From: an uncultured Bacteroidales bacterium
GTDB taxonomy: Bacteria > Bacteroidota > Bacteroidia > Bacteroidales > WCHB1-69
NCBI GenBank assembly: GCA_946409645.1
Contig: CAMJXE010000009.1
Location: forward strand, 1 to 62,218
Direction of reading: 5' to 3'
DNA length: 62,218 nucleotides
Made by a program: the position numbers and the translations under genes. The notes below the pieces were generated by a model. That model saw only the letters and a list, made by a program, of their open reading frames with translations, was not told where the DNA came from and searched no databases. Shown piece after piece: positions 1-9,895 of the stretch; position 1 is the first letter of the stretch; each line of letters opens with the position of its first letter.

Positions 1-108
1 CTCCATTGCCGCCGCGCCGGAACGGTCGAGATGAAATTTTGGTGCGGTCGCCGTGGGAAAAAGCACTGTCTGCCCTTGAGGATACGATTTAAATTGTATT
101 TTTGCCAT
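1..108 (-). CDS. Transposase, N-terminal fragment (runs off window)
   Basis: The minus strand is open from an ATG at 108 to the window edge and encodes 36 residues. It opens MAKIQFKSYPQGQTVLFP, an N-terminus I associate with IS1182-type transposases of Bacteroidota, whose N-termini carry a K-x-Y-x-x-x-Q-T-x-L-F-P pattern. The ATG lies behind a purine-rich stretch and about 20 bp downstream of a TAnnTTTG box (125-132). A terminal-repeat-like motif follows at about 204-223. The remainder of the gene lies outside the window, so intactness cannot be judged. Family assignment rests on a short N-terminus and is tentative. Confidence 0.45.
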   Translation of the reverse strand, partial: MAKIQFKSYPQGQTVLFPTATAPKFHLDRSGAAAME

Positions 109-124
109 CTCTTTAGTTATGGTG

Positions 125-132
125 CAAAGATA
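125..132 (-). promoter_or_regulatory. -7 box for the transposase
   Basis: TATCTTTG on the minus strand matches the Bacteroidota sigma-70 -7 consensus TAnnTTTG. It sits just upstream of the ATG at 108. Confidence 0.4.
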
Positions 133-151
133 CAAAAATCTTTGACACGGC

Positions 152-184
152 AAAGCCCTAACCCGCCAATGTTAGGGCTTTTTT
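152..184 (+). terminator. Intrinsic terminator at the IS edge
   Basis: AAAGCCCTAAC (152-162) pairs with GTTAGGGCTTT (171-181), followed by a T-run to 184 on the plus strand. It would block transcription entering the insertion sequence from outside, or act as a bidirectional stop. Confidence 0.55.
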
Positions 185-274
185 GCAAAAAAAAGAGGGC
201 GCGCCACTTTTGACACACCCTCTTTTTTTGACAGAATATCAGCAAATTACAAATGTAGTTTGCTGATTTTTTCT

Positions 275-1750
275 TTAAAACTGAGGCAATCCTTGGCTTA
301 CGAATTCCACGCCGAAATCCCTGCATAGGGTTTGGGCGGTGCGGTAGCCGGTGACCGCTGCGGGGGGAAGACCGCCGGAGAAGTTCACTCGCTGGCCCGT
401 GAAGTAGATGCGGGGAGCATATCGGATGGGGGCGTGGGGGACGCGCGTGAGGGGCTCCCAATGGCTCATGTAGCTGCCTTGGTAGGTGTCGCAGTAGCGT
501 TCGTAGGTGAGCGGCGTGGCCATGTCGGTTACCTCCACAGAGGTCTTGAGTTCGGGAATCCTGTCAGAAAGGTGGTCGATCACCAACGCTATCGTCTCTT
601 CCTTCTTGTCTCCATAGCTGCCGTCGGCCTTGGCGGCCGCCCAGTAGTCGTAGCTGTTGCCGTGCAGCAGGCAGGTGAGCACGGTGCAACCTTCGGGAGC
701 GTAGTCGCTCTCTTTTGCGTAGTTGTTGACTATCAATGTTTTATAGTTTATACCCGCCACGGTGAAAGGACGTGGGAGCACCAGTTGCATGGAGCGGGGA
801 TAGGCGCTCAGATCGGCCTTGATGCCCATGCCGATGAACATGCACTGCGTGGTTTTCAGGTTTTTGCGCATCCGTTTTGCCCAGCGTTCTTGTAAGGGCT
901 CACCGAAGAGCTTGTCGATGGCTTTACGGGCATCCATGGAGATGATCACCGCATCGGCCCGGAACGTTTCGGAGGCCGTTTGCACGCACACGGTGTTGCC
1001 CTCCCTGACAATGGAGAGAGCAGGGGTGCGATAACGGATTTCGCCACCGAGGGAGGTGAAGCAATCCGCCATGTTCTGAGCCATCAGAAGAGAGCCGCCT
1101 TTGGGGTATCCGCTGTCGCCGGTGCAGAAGGTGCTTAGCGTGTATATGAGGGAGAGCGCGTTGATGTCGGGATCAACAACCGAATTCAGCAGGTTGCGGA
1201 CGCGGGTGTTTTTGAATCGCCGTGTATAGTTCGAGGCACTTTCTAATAGCAGGAAGGGCGTTATGAAGACAGCGGGCAGCATTCGCACGAATTCCATAGG
1301 ATGGAAACCGCGAGGATGACGAGATTTGAGTCCAACCATATCCATGATAGGGGAGTGGAAATGGCGGAAACAGGCCAGATGAAAGCGTAGCAGGGCGAAG
1401 GCAAGTTTGTCGCGCAAACAAGTGATTTCCAGTTCTTTAAGATCCCTACGAAGGGGCAGTTGCCCATCATCGTCCATCAATGTATAAATAGGATCTTTAA
1501 AATAGACCGGATTGTTCTCCTGCAAGGCCCCCGTCTCTTTCCACACCGCATGCAACGGGATGTCTTCTTTGGCCCCGATAAGCCAGTGTACGCCGCCCTC
1601 AAAGGTGTAACCTTTGCGTATCCAATTGGTGGAGATGCCACCGGGATTCCCCGCCTTTTCCAGCACCAAAACCTCAAAACCCGAGCGACGCGCATAAACC
1701 GCCGCTGTCAAGCCGGATATTCCAGCCCCAATGATAATCACTCTTTTCAT
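275..1750 (-). CDS. CrtI/carotenoid-isomerase-like FAD oxidoreductase
   Basis: A 491-residue NAD(P)/FAD amine-oxidase-fold protein of the phytoene desaturase/carotene isomerase superfamily. The start chosen is the ATG at 1750 (MKRVIIIGAG), because the dinucleotide-binding motif GAGISGL begins 7 residues in; an extension to 1774 adds 8 residues before it. The N-terminal Rossmann region continues with VLEKAGNPGG, and the C-terminus has the family pattern GQRVNFSGGLPPAAVTGYRT. No other carotenoid gene is present, so a desaturase role is not implied; Bacteroidales commonly carry homologues of unknown substrate. It is the last gene of the minus-strand run that begins with the SpoIIE-like gene, 154 bp beyond the flavin reductase, and could tailor the NRPS product or act separately. 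Confidence 0.8.
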   Translation of the reverse strand: MKRVIIIGAGISGLTAAVYARRSGFEVLVLEKAGNPGGISTNWIRKGYTFEGGVHWLIGAKEDIPLHAVWKETGALQENNPVYFKDPIYTLMDDDGQLPLRRDLKELEITCLRDKLAFALLRFHLACFRHFHSPIMDMVGLKSRHPRGFHPMEFVRMLPAVFITPFLLLESASNYTRRFKNTRVRNLLNSVVDPDINALSLIYTLSTFCTGDSGYPKGGSLLMAQNMADCFTSLGGEIRYRTPALSIVREGNTVCVQTASETFRADAVIISMDARKAIDKLFGEPLQERWAKRMRKNLKTTQCMFIGMGIKADLSAYPRSMQLVLPRPFTVAGINYKTLIVNNYAKESDYAPEGCTVLTCLLHGNSYDYWAAAKADGSYGDKKEETIALVIDHLSDRIPELKTSVEVTDMATPLTYERYCDTYQGSYMSHWEPLTRVPHAPIRYAPRIYFTGQRVNFSGGLPPAAVTGYRTAQTLCRDFGVEFVSQGLPQF

Positions 1751-1904
1751 ATATCCTATATCCCAACTACACAATGCACTTGCGCCAATTCGGGAAATCC
1801 TTGTTCAGCCGCAAAACGCAAGGGACGCAGAATTTGGTTCAACATGTAGTCCGTTTATATGTTTGTTGTATAATTTATTGATAACCAGTTGTTTGTTTGT
1901 GATT

Positions 1905-2525
1905 TTAAAGAATCACCTTCTCGAAATCAGATGCGGGATGCTTGCAGATGGGGCAGATGAAATCCTCGGGTAGCTTCTCACCCTCATACTCATAACCACA
2001 GATTATGCAGCGCCAGATGGTCTTGCCTTCGGCGGTTAGTCCGACGGGTTGTGGTTTCGGTTTGATGTGTTCCTGGTAATAATTATAAGTGGCAGAGGGC
2101 TTGTCAGAGAGCGTTTCCATCTCGGTGATGAGACCGATGAAAAGGATATGCGTGCCCAAATCGATGGTCTGCTCAACGTCAACGGAGAGGTAAGTGTTTG
2201 TGCCGCGAGTGATAGCTAAAGTGCCGTTGCTCAAGCGACGGCAGTCGGTGAAATTGGCGAACTTATCGACAGTGCGACCGCTTTGGAAGCCGAAATGCTT
2301 GAAAAGTTCGAAATCGGCATCCTCGCTGATAATGGAGACCGTGAAACGACCCGAACGCTGGATGAGTTCGGTGGTCAGGTTTTCTTTGCTGAGGGCCATG
2401 GAAATTCGGTTGGGCTGTGCCGTTACCTGTTCGACAGTATTGCTGATGCAGCCGTTGTCGCGACCGCCATCGTAGGTTGTGATGACAAACAGACCGTACT
2501 GGATATTGAAAAGAGGATTGCTCAT
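1905..2525 (-). CDS. Flavin reductase-like domain fused to rubredoxin
   Basis: A 206-residue fusion. Residues about 1-155 are an FMN-binding flavin reductase/flavoredoxin split-barrel domain (GLFVITTYDGG, then a region around VTAQPNRISMALSKENLT). Residues about 165-206 are a rubredoxin with two CxxC knuckles: WRCIICGYEY and FICPICKHPASDFE, which would hold one Fe(SCys)4 centre. This architecture is the high-molecular-weight rubredoxin family, which passes electrons from NAD(P)H or other donors to O2- or peroxide-reducing flavoproteins. It starts 77 bp after the NRPS stop, in the same orientation, so it may be co-transcribed. A link to peptide tailoring is inference; a stress-response role would be equally expected. 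Confidence 0.85.
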   Translation of the reverse strand: MSNPLFNIQYGLFVITTYDGGRDNGCISNTVEQVTAQPNRISMALSKENLTTELIQRSGRFTVSIISEDADFELFKHFGFQSGRTVDKFANFTDCRRLSNGTLAITRGTNTYLSVDVEQTIDLGTHILFIGLITEMETLSDKPSATYNYYQEHIKPKPQPVGLTAEGKTIWRCIICGYEYEGEKLPEDFICPICKHPASDFEKVIL

Positions 2526-2602
2526 ATATGAATGATGTTGATTATAGATTTTTACTTGAATTTATGAAGTGGAATTTTTATTCTGTTTATTGTCTGATCG
2601 TA

Positions 2603-5600
2603 TTAATCAAAGAACCCCAATCCACTGATAGCGCCCAACATCCGGTCAACGTAGTCCCATGTGGTGGGTGACCACTTGAAGCCCAAACGATAAAGCACTT
2701 GCGTGGTGTACAGGTTGTTTACAGGCACTTCTGAAACTTTCATGCCGTGAGCCATATCCTGGTAGGCGAGCAGGCTGGAAAGCGTCTTGGCTTTCTGTGG
2801 GTCGTTGCCCGCACTCTCCATGGTAGCATTGTATTCCTCGTCTTCCACCAGACGAATATCCGTGCCTAACTTGTTGAATCCGCTGAGAACGTCGCCTAGG
2901 AACTGCGTGTGGCTGTTGTAGGAATGGAACAGGCAGCAATCCTTGGGTGTGGAACTGAGCAGGATGATGGTGTGCGCCACCTCGTCGATGGGCGAGAATT
3001 CTACCTTGCTTTCATACAATGAATAGGGGAAACAGCCTAACATGTTAAAGACTTTGATGCGCCCCATGAAGGAGTTGGTGGAGAAGTTGATTTGGAACTC
3101 ACCGTCGCTGGTACGCGCCGCCAAGTTACCGATACGTATCACCTTGGCCGACAGCACTTTATCAACAATGGATTGCAGCACAATACGTTCTGCCAAGAAT
3201 TTGGAATGGAGATACTGGTTCCCGAGATATTGCCCGTCGAAAAGTTTCTGCTCGGTGAAAACGTAGTCGGGCGCCATGGTGTCGTTGACGTTGAGACCGC
3301 TGGTGCTGTACGTGGAAATGTGTACCAAACGTGCGCCGGTCTTCAAACAGAGGTCAACACAACGTTGCGCACCACCCACATTCACGTCTTCGATCTCCGT
3401 GCCTTCGCTGAAATGTTTCACCACTGCAGCGCAGTTGAACACCGTATCGATCTTCGCTTGAACGAGGTTGGTCAGGTCATTGGTGACATCTCCAAGAAGA
3501 ATGTGGAGGCGGTTGCCGAAGAGTTCGTCGTAGGTGGATTCGAAATAGTAGAACAGGAGTGTTTTCAGTCGGTGCTCGGCGTCATCCATGTTTTTGTCAC
3601 GTACCAGACAGTAGATGTTCTCCGCATCCGACTGGATCAGTTCTTGCAGAATGTGAATGCCAAGATAACCCGTTGAACCGGTGAGCAGCACATTGCCCAA
3701 AGATTGGCACTCGCCTTTGCGGAAGCTGTCCAATGTGTTGTTGCTCAATAAGTTGTTGATGCCGGAATAGTCGAATTTGGTGATGTCGTCATCGTCTGTG
3801 GTTACCGCCGCATCACCCGAAACGAGCGCAGCAAGCTTTCCCGGGGTGGCATTGGCGAAGACATCGCCGTAGGCCACATGCATGCCCGCTTTGTCGGCTT
3901 CGATGATGACACGGGTCACCATGAGCGAGGTGCCGCCCAAATCAAAGAAGCTGTCGTTGACACCGATCTTGTCTATGGCGAGAATGTCGCTGAAAATGCG
4001 GCAGAAGAGCGCTTCCGTGTCGTTGGATGGCGCCACGTATTCGCGGTTTGAAGCCTGCATGACTGGCGTGGGCAATGCTTTGTGGTTCACCTTTTGGTTC
4101 TGGTTCAGCGGAATGCTGTCGATCTGCATCGTGGAGGCAGGAATCATGTACGGAGGTTTCTGCTCGCCGATGAAGGCGTTGAGGGCCTTGTTGTCCACCT
4201 GCTGGTCGCTGACAATATAGGCGGCGATGAACTTTCCACCGTTCTCATAATCAAAAGCTTGCACAGTAGCGTCCTTGATGCCCGGGAACTGGCGGATCAC
4301 GGCCTCCACTTCCTTGAGCTCGATGCGGAAACCACGAATCTTCACCTGGCCGTCTTTACGTCCCACAAACTGGATGTTGCCGTCGGGGAGGTAACGCACG
4401 ATATCGCCGGTGCGATAGATGCGGGAGAACTTCGGGTCATCGCTAAACGGGTTGTCGATGTACACTTCGGCCGTTTTCTCCGGACGGTTGAGATAGCTTC
4501 TGGTGACGTGCGCGCCACTGATCCACAATTCACCTAAAGCCCCCTGAGGCAAGCGATTGAACTGTTTGTCAACGATATACAGGCGGGAATTGTCTAACGG
4601 TTTGCCCACAGGGATGTCCTTGAGTTCTTCGTCAACCTCATACTCCGTGATGAGAATGGTGCCCTCCGTGGGACCGTAGCCGTTGTGCATCTTGAAGTTC
4701 GCCGGAGGTGCCAACGAAGCCAACTTTTCACCCGCCGCAATCAAATGCAGCAGCGAATGGTTGTCCATGTTGGTGGCAAACTGGTAAGCCACTTGCGTGG
4801 TCATGAACGAGTGGGTGATGTGATTTTCATTAAAGTAAGCATTCACTTCCGGCAAGGTCAGACGGATGTCGTCGCCAATCACATAGACGCAGGCACCGCA
4901 GGTCAGTGCCGGATAGAGGTCCATCATGCAGCAGTCGAATCCGTAGCTGGCGTAGCATGACACGCGATGCTCGGCCTTGAGTTCGAAACGGCGTTGGTAC
5001 CAATGGCAGAATGCCGCTAAGTTGCGATGCTCCAACTGGCAGCCCTTAGGAGTGCCGGTTGACCCTGAAGTGTAAAGCAGGATGAAGAGGTCTGCAGGGT
5101 TGACACTGACGTCAACAGGCTTGACAGCTTTCGGCAAATCAAAGATGTCTTTTGTCAGAAGCACCTCGCCGTGATATTCGTTCACGATGTCGCGTAACGA
5201 TTCATCGGCGATGAGCATCTTGGCAGAAGCATCTTGGATCATGAAGTTCAGACGCTCGGAAGGATAACTCGGGTCGAGCGGTTGGTAGGCGCACCCGGCT
5301 TTCAGCACACCCAGTGCGGCGATTGGCATCCACTCGCAACGCGGGATGAGAATCGAGACAACATCTTCTCTTCCAAGACCTTTCGAAACAAGAAGGGTTG
5401 CGATCCGCTCTGTGATATCATCTACTTCACGATAAGTGTATTGACGGTCGTGATAGACCACAGCCATGTTGTCGGGGGTCAGTTGCGCTTGCCGACGGAA
5501 CAGTGAAACGACAGTCTGGGTGTCGTCGTAGGGCACATCCGTCTGGTTGAAGCTGTCGAGCAAAGCGGTTTGTCCGGCATCTAACAAAGAGACACGTTGC

Positions 5601-8600
5601 AATGCCATCTCAGGATGCTGGATGAAAGCCTTGGCCGCATTGCTTACCGACTGTGCCAGACTATGCATCAGTTCGTGGCTGTAACGACCATTGTCGTATT
5701 CGACCATCACGCCCGGCACACCCTCTTCCTCTTGAATGTAGAAAGCGATGCGGAACTTCGGCGTGTCCAGCTCAAGAGATTCTATATCAATATTTTGACC
5801 ATTGATTACATATTGGTTAATCACTCCCATCTGATAGGCAAACAATATTTCAGCAGACAGGTCGTAATCGGCAGCGATTTGCGCAAAAGGATATTTCTCG
5901 TGAGTCAAAGTCTCGTCAAAATTCTGGCTGGTCTCTTTTAAGAAGTCCATCACACTTTGTTCGCCTATCTGGGCGCTCAAGGCCAAAGTATTGACAAACA
6001 TACCTGTCGTGTTGCTGATGCGCAAGTCGGAACGGCCGTTGCTGATGGTGGTGATGCAAATCTGCTCGTTGTTGGTGAAACGTGAGAGCGCATAGAAAAC
6101 GGCCGCCAAGGTAAGGTGCGCAGGCGAGAGGTTGTTCTTCTTGCAAAAGTCCTCCATCGCGTTGAAGTCCATCTTGCAGAAGACTTCGCTGACGGTACCT
6201 TGCTCCAAGGGATTGGTCAAATCGGTAGGCACTTCCGTAACCCCTTCCACGTTGCCCAAACGCTGATTGAAGAAGTTCTTGGCCTCATTGTAACTCGGCG
6301 TGTTTTCAGCCGCTTTCTCATCGGCGACAAAACCGGCATAGCTAATGGCTTCGGCCTCGATTTTCTTGCCGCTCATCAAGTCGCACAACTGGTTCAGGAA
6401 CAGGTCGAGGGAACCGCCGTCGAAAATCAAGTGATGCACATCCGCCAGGAGGCAAACATTTTGCTCGGTGGTGACGATTTCCATACGGTACAACGGTCCT
6501 TGTCTCAGGTTGAAAGGCCTTACGAACGCTACCTTGTATTTTTTCAATTCCACCTCGCTTAACTGGCTCTTTGTGAGGGTAATAGGTTGGTTCTTGTCAA
6601 CGATTTGCACGATTTCGCCGGCTTCGCTGTCAAAATGCACAAAGAACTGCGGGTGTGCCTTGACGAGGGTCTCGATGGACTTTTCAAGCAACTGCACATC
6701 CGTGTCTTTGGGGAGACGGATGAGGGTTGGGATGTTATATACCGTGGAGGTGGGCTGTTTCATGCAATCGACATATACGCCCATCTGCGCATAGGAGAGC
6801 GGAGCATTCTTGGGTTGAGTATCATCGGGATTGGTGGTCGCCTGGGCAGGGGCAGGAGCATTGAGGAGTTGATTAAGAATTTCATTCTCAATTGTTTGAA
6901 TGTTTCCTGTCTTGACTAAGGATTTGGAATCCACGGTGATGCCGTATTTCTTGTTCAGCTGAACGGCCAGCTTAATTGCGGAGATGGAGGTGAGTCCGAC
7001 GTAGCCGAGAACGGTGGTTACGCCGAAGTCTTTGGTGCCCACGATGCCCGCCACGATTTCGTGCAGTTCCTCTTCCAGGATGTTCATTGGCACATTGCTC
7101 TCCACCTCGGCAGCAGCCGCTTTCTTCTCGGGCTTCGGAAGGGCTTTCTTGTTCACTTTCTGGTTCTGGTTGAGCGGGATGCGTTCGATTTGCATCGTCA
7201 CGGAAGGCACCATGTAAGGCGGTTTCTCCTCCATGATGAAGTTGTTCAGGGCTTCGATGTCAATCTGCTCGTCTGCTACAATATAAGCGGCAATGAACTT
7301 GCCTCCGCCCTCTTCGTCAAAGGCTTGCACAGTGGCATCATTGATGCCGGGGAACTGAAGGATGACTCCTTCAACCTCTTTTAATTCGATGCGGAAACCG
7401 CGAATCTTGACCTGACCGTCCTTGCGTCCCACAAATTGTACGTTGCCGTCGGGGAGATAGCGCACGATATCGCCGGTACGGTAAATGTGCGCGTATTTCT
7501 CACTGGAATCGAAAGGGTTGTCGATATAAACCTCGGCGGTTTTCTCAGGACGGTTGAGGTAGCCGCGGCTCACTTGCGGTCCGGCGACCCAGAGTTCGCC
7601 CGCCACACCCACAGGCAGACGGTGACCCGCCTTATCGACGATATAAAGCTTGACGTTGTCCAACGCCGAACCGATCGGGATGTCCTTCATGGGCTTCGTC
7701 ACATCGAAAGAGGTGATGCAGACGGTGCTTTCAGTGGGGCCGTAAAGATTGGCCAAAGTGTAATTCGTGGGCGGTGTCAGAGGTGCCAACTTCTCGCCAC
7801 CTGTCAACAGGTAGTGCAGAGAGTGGTTCTCGATGGAAGTGGCAAACTGGTAAGCCACCTGTGTGGTCATGAATCCGTGGGTGATCTGCTCTTGCTCGAA
7901 ATATTCGTTCAATGCTATCATGTCCAAGCGCAGTTCTTCAGGAATGATGTAAAGCGTGGCACCCCCGGTGAGACATGGATATGTTTCCATCATATTGGCA
8001 TCGAAGCCGTAACTGGCGTAGGCCGTAACTTTACAACCGGGCGTGAGATTAAACCTGCGCTGGTACCATTCGCAAAACGCGACGAGGTTGCGATGTTCCA
8101 ACTGACAGCCTTTGGGTGTTCCCGTGGTGCCTGAAGTGTAGAGCATGATGAAAAGCGATTCGGGCTTGGGCATACAGGCCGTCAGGTCAGTGTCGGGGGC
8201 AGGAAGTTGCGGGATGTCGTTGACGAACAGTACATCGCCCGTGTGTTGATCGACAATGCCGCGCAGTTCCGGATCCGCAATGAGCAACTTCACAGAGGCA
8301 TCTTGCATCATGAAGTTGAGACGTTCTGAAGGATAGGTCGGGTCGAGAGGCTGGTAAGCGCAGCCGGCCTTCAACACGCCCAAGGAAACGATAGGCATCC
8401 ACTCGCATCGAGGAATCAACACCGAGACGACATCCTCTTCATGAAGGCCTTTTCCATGGATATAGGCGGCAATGCGGTCGGAAAGCTCATCCAATTCTTT
8501 GTAGGTGAAACGTTTGTCCCGATAAACCACCGCGATGTTGTCAGGGCTTTTCGCCACCTGTGCACGGAATTTGGACACAATGGTCTGGCTCATATCCAAC

Positions 8601-9886
8601 TCCGTGTCGGTCTGGTTGAAACTGTCAAGCAAGGCGCGTTGGCTCTCGGTGCAGATGTCGATGTCGCGCAGGAGAGTCTGGCTTAGGAAGCCCTCCAGGA
8701 CCGCTTCGTAACTCTCCAAGAAATTGTCAATCAGTGTTTCAGAGTATTCGTTGGCGCTGTATTCCGCTTTGATATGATATTTTTTACCGACATAGAAAGC
8801 CATCAGATAGAACGACACGCCCTCATTGTGCTTGCGGAGCTGTATGGCCTTCATGGGTTTGCCCATCAGTTCGGTGAAATCAAGGAGGAGCCCGTGCCAT
8901 GCAAATATGGAATTGGTTTGCAGGTTGAGGTCATTCATGATGTCGGTATAGGCATAGATGTCGTGTTTGCGGCAGCCCATCATCTGTTCCTCTCCGGCTT
9001 TCAGGAAATCAAGCACGGAGGTCTCTTCGGTGAACTTGGCATAAACGGGTAGCGTCTTCACCGTCATGCCAACGGAATGTTGGAACTTTGGGTCGGTGCG
9101 GCCGTTGAAAACCGTGGTGAACAGCGATTCCTGGTCGTTGTTGTACTTGGCTAACAGAAAAGAATATGCCGATGTGAAGAAAGTGCTCTTTTTGATGCCG
9201 TTGGCCTTGCAGAAGGCGTTCACCCGGTCCATGTCGGTGCCGAGAACGCGGAGTTTCTGAGCGTCCTTATGTTCGGGAATCTCCAGGTCGGGCATAAGTT
9301 GGGTGAACGTGTCGCCGCAGTCGAAGTTTTGGGCATACCACTGTTTTCCTTCTTCGAAAGCAGGTGTTTTGCGCATCTCGGCTTCGGCAAGGGCGAATTC
9401 CTGCATCGACATTTCCTCAGGAGCAATCGTGCCGCCATTGTAGGCCGTCTCCACATCGCAAACGATAATATGGTACGAGGAGCCGTCGCTGATGATATGA
9501 TGCATGTCGAAAAACCAATAGACATGCTCTGCATCGCGCATCACTTTGGTATGAAACAGCCTGCCACCTTGGAGTTGGAAAGGCTCGATGAATTTTTTCT
9601 TCTCAGCCTCAAGATCCGTAAAACTTGAAACCTGAAACTTGAAACTTGAAACCTCATCCGTGTCAATGGTCTGCAAAGGCTCGCCTTCATCACTCAGCTC
9701 AATGCGTGTAAAAAAAACCGGATGAGCCTGTATCGTCGCCTCTATAGCGTGACACAAACGGTCAGCATCAATACTCTCGTCAAAAACATAAAGAAACGGA
9801 AGGTTATAAAAAACCTCATTTTCATGTTGTATGCATTCGGCATAAATACCTAATTGCGATTGAGACAAAGGAGCGGTTTTTTTCAT
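2603..9886 (-). CDS. Nonribosomal peptide synthetase, C-A-T-C-A-T-R
   Basis: A 2427-residue two-module synthetase. Domains by residue: condensation 1-430 (HHIISDG at 129-135), adenylation about 440-915 (YTSGTTGTPKG, RTGD, NQKVNKKALP), carrier about 935-1005 (Ser967 in GLTSIS, where the usual GG is GL), condensation about 1030-1440 (HHLIFDG at 1151-1157), adenylation about 1455-1940 (YTSGSTGTPKG), carrier about 1955-2025 (canonical FFDLGGTSL, Ser1987), then a thioester reductase of the short-chain dehydrogenase fold from about 2060 (TGSTGYLG, catalytic YLHSK at 2225-2229). Specificity letters aligned by eye to GrsA are DAMFLGLVC for A1 and DCMFIAGIL for A2; both suggest hydrophobic substrates. 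Reductive release should give a dipeptide aldehyde or alcohol. The leading C domain suggests an N-acyl starter. No phosphopantetheinyl transferase or MbtH gene is in the window. Confidence 0.93.
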   Translation of the reverse strand: MKKTAPLSQSQLGIYAECIQHENEVFYNLPFLYVFDESIDADRLCHAIEATIQAHPVFFTRIELSDEGEPLQTIDTDEVSSFKFQVSSFTDLEAEKKKFIEPFQLQGGRLFHTKVMRDAEHVYWFFDMHHIISDGSSYHIIVCDVETAYNGGTIAPEEMSMQEFALAEAEMRKTPAFEEGKQWYAQNFDCGDTFTQLMPDLEIPEHKDAQKLRVLGTDMDRVNAFCKANGIKKSTFFTSAYSFLLAKYNNDQESLFTTVFNGRTDPKFQHSVGMTVKTLPVYAKFTEETSVLDFLKAGEEQMMGCRKHDIYAYTDIMNDLNLQTNSIFAWHGLLLDFTELMGKPMKAIQLRKHNEGVSFYLMAFYVGKKYHIKAEYSANEYSETLIDNFLESYEAVLEGFLSQTLLRDIDICTESQRALLDSFNQTDTELDMSQTIVSKFRAQVAKSPDNIAVVYRDKRFTYKELDELSDRIAAYIHGKGLHEEDVVSVLIPRCEWMPIVSLGVLKAGCAYQPLDPTYPSERLNFMMQDASVKLLIADPELRGIVDQHTGDVLFVNDIPQLPAPDTDLTACMPKPESLFIMLYTSGTTGTPKGCQLEHRNLVAFCEWYQRRFNLTPGCKVTAYASYGFDANMMETYPCLTGGATLYIIPEELRLDMIALNEYFEQEQITHGFMTTQVAYQFATSIENHSLHYLLTGGEKLAPLTPPTNYTLANLYGPTESTVCITSFDVTKPMKDIPIGSALDNVKLYIVDKAGHRLPVGVAGELWVAGPQVSRGYLNRPEKTAEVYIDNPFDSSEKYAHIYRTGDIVRYLPDGNVQFVGRKDGQVKIRGFRIELKEVEGVILQFPGINDATVQAFDEEGGGKFIAAYIVADEQIDIEALNNFIMEEKPPYMVPSVTMQIERIPLNQNQKVNKKALPKPEKKAAAAEVESNVPMNILEEELHEIVAGIVGTKDFGVTTVLGYVGLTSISAIKLAVQLNKKYGITVDSKSLVKTGNIQTIENEILNQLLNAPAPAQATTNPDDTQPKNAPLSYAQMGVYVDCMKQPTSTVYNIPTLIRLPKDTDVQLLEKSIETLVKAHPQFFVHFDSEAGEIVQIVDKNQPITLTKSQLSEVELKKYKVAFVRPFNLRQGPLYRMEIVTTEQNVCLLADVHHLIFDGGSLDLFLNQLCDLMSGKKIEAEAISYAGFVADEKAAENTPSYNEAKNFFNQRLGNVEGVTEVPTDLTNPLEQGTVSEVFCKMDFNAMEDFCKKNNLSPAHLTLAAVFYALSRFTNNEQICITTISNGRSDLRISNTTGMFVNTLALSAQIGEQSVMDFLKETSQNFDETLTHEKYPFAQIAADYDLSAEILFAYQMGVINQYVINGQNIDIESLELDTPKFRIAFYIQEEEGVPGVMVEYDNGRYSHELMHSLAQSVSNAAKAFIQHPEMALQRVSLLDAGQTALLDSFNQTDVPYDDTQTVVSLFRRQAQLTPDNMAVVYHDRQYTYREVDDITERIATLLVSKGLGREDVVSILIPRCEWMPIAALGVLKAGCAYQPLDPSYPSERLNFMIQDASAKMLIADESLRDIVNEYHGEVLLTKDIFDLPKAVKPVDVSVNPADLFILLYTSGSTGTPKGCQLEHRNLAAFCHWYQRRFELKAEHRVSCYASYGFDCCMMDLYPALTCGACVYVIGDDIRLTLPEVNAYFNENHITHSFMTTQVAYQFATNMDNHSLLHLIAAGEKLASLAPPANFKMHNGYGPTEGTILITEYEVDEELKDIPVGKPLDNSRLYIVDKQFNRLPQGALGELWISGAHVTRSYLNRPEKTAEVYIDNPFSDDPKFSRIYRTGDIVRYLPDGNIQFVGRKDGQVKIRGFRIELKEVEAVIRQFPGIKDATVQAFDYENGGKFIAAYIVSDQQVDNKALNAFIGEQKPPYMIPASTMQIDSIPLNQNQKVNHKALPTPVMQASNREYVAPSNDTEALFCRIFSDILAIDKIGVNDSFFDLGGTSLMVTRVIIEADKAGMHVAYGDVFANATPGKLAALVSGDAAVTTDDDDITKFDYSGINNLLSNNTLDSFRKGECQSLGNVLLTGSTGYLGIHILQELIQSDAENIYCLVRDKNMDDAEHRLKTLLFYYFESTYDELFGNRLHILLGDVTNDLTNLVQAKIDTVFNCAAVVKHFSEGTEIEDVNVGGAQRCVDLCLKTGARLVHISTYSTSGLNVNDTMAPDYVFTEQKLFDGQYLGNQYLHSKFLAERIVLQSIVDKVLSAKVIRIGNLAARTSDGEFQINFSTNSFMGRIKVFNMLGCFPYSLYESKVEFSPIDEVAHTIILLSSTPKDCCLFHSYNSHTQFLGDVLSGFNKLGTDIRLVEDEEYNATMESAGNDPQKAKTLSSLLAYQDMAHGMKVSEVPVNNLYTTQVLYRLGFKWSPTTWDYVDRMLGAISGLGFFD
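9620..9655. repeat. Tandem CTTGAAAC-type repeat inside the NRPS gene
   Basis: Imperfect tandem units of CTTGAAACCTGAAA type lie in the coding sequence of the first condensation domain (residues about 78-90, SSFKFQVSSF). The same insert sits at the same place in the second NRPS gene (20482-20517). The unit resembles short tandem repeats otherwise seen between genes. Confidence 0.6.
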
Positions 9887-9895
9887 ATTGGCTTT

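Larger units (their letters stand above)
1..223 (-). mobile_element. Right end of an insertion sequence (partial)
   Basis: Outward of the transposase start the minus strand carries a promoter box (125-132), a hairpin with a T-run (152-184) and an end motif GAGGGTGTGTCA (complement of about 211-222). The same 12-bp core forms both ends of the MITE at 37333-37437, which supports reading it as a terminal inverted repeat. The other end is outside the window. Confidence 0.45.

Noticed and set aside
275-1750. Carotenoid biosynthesis gene
   Set aside because: No phytoene synthase, cyclase or other carotenoid gene is in the window, and CrtI-like proteins of unknown function are common in Bacteroidales.
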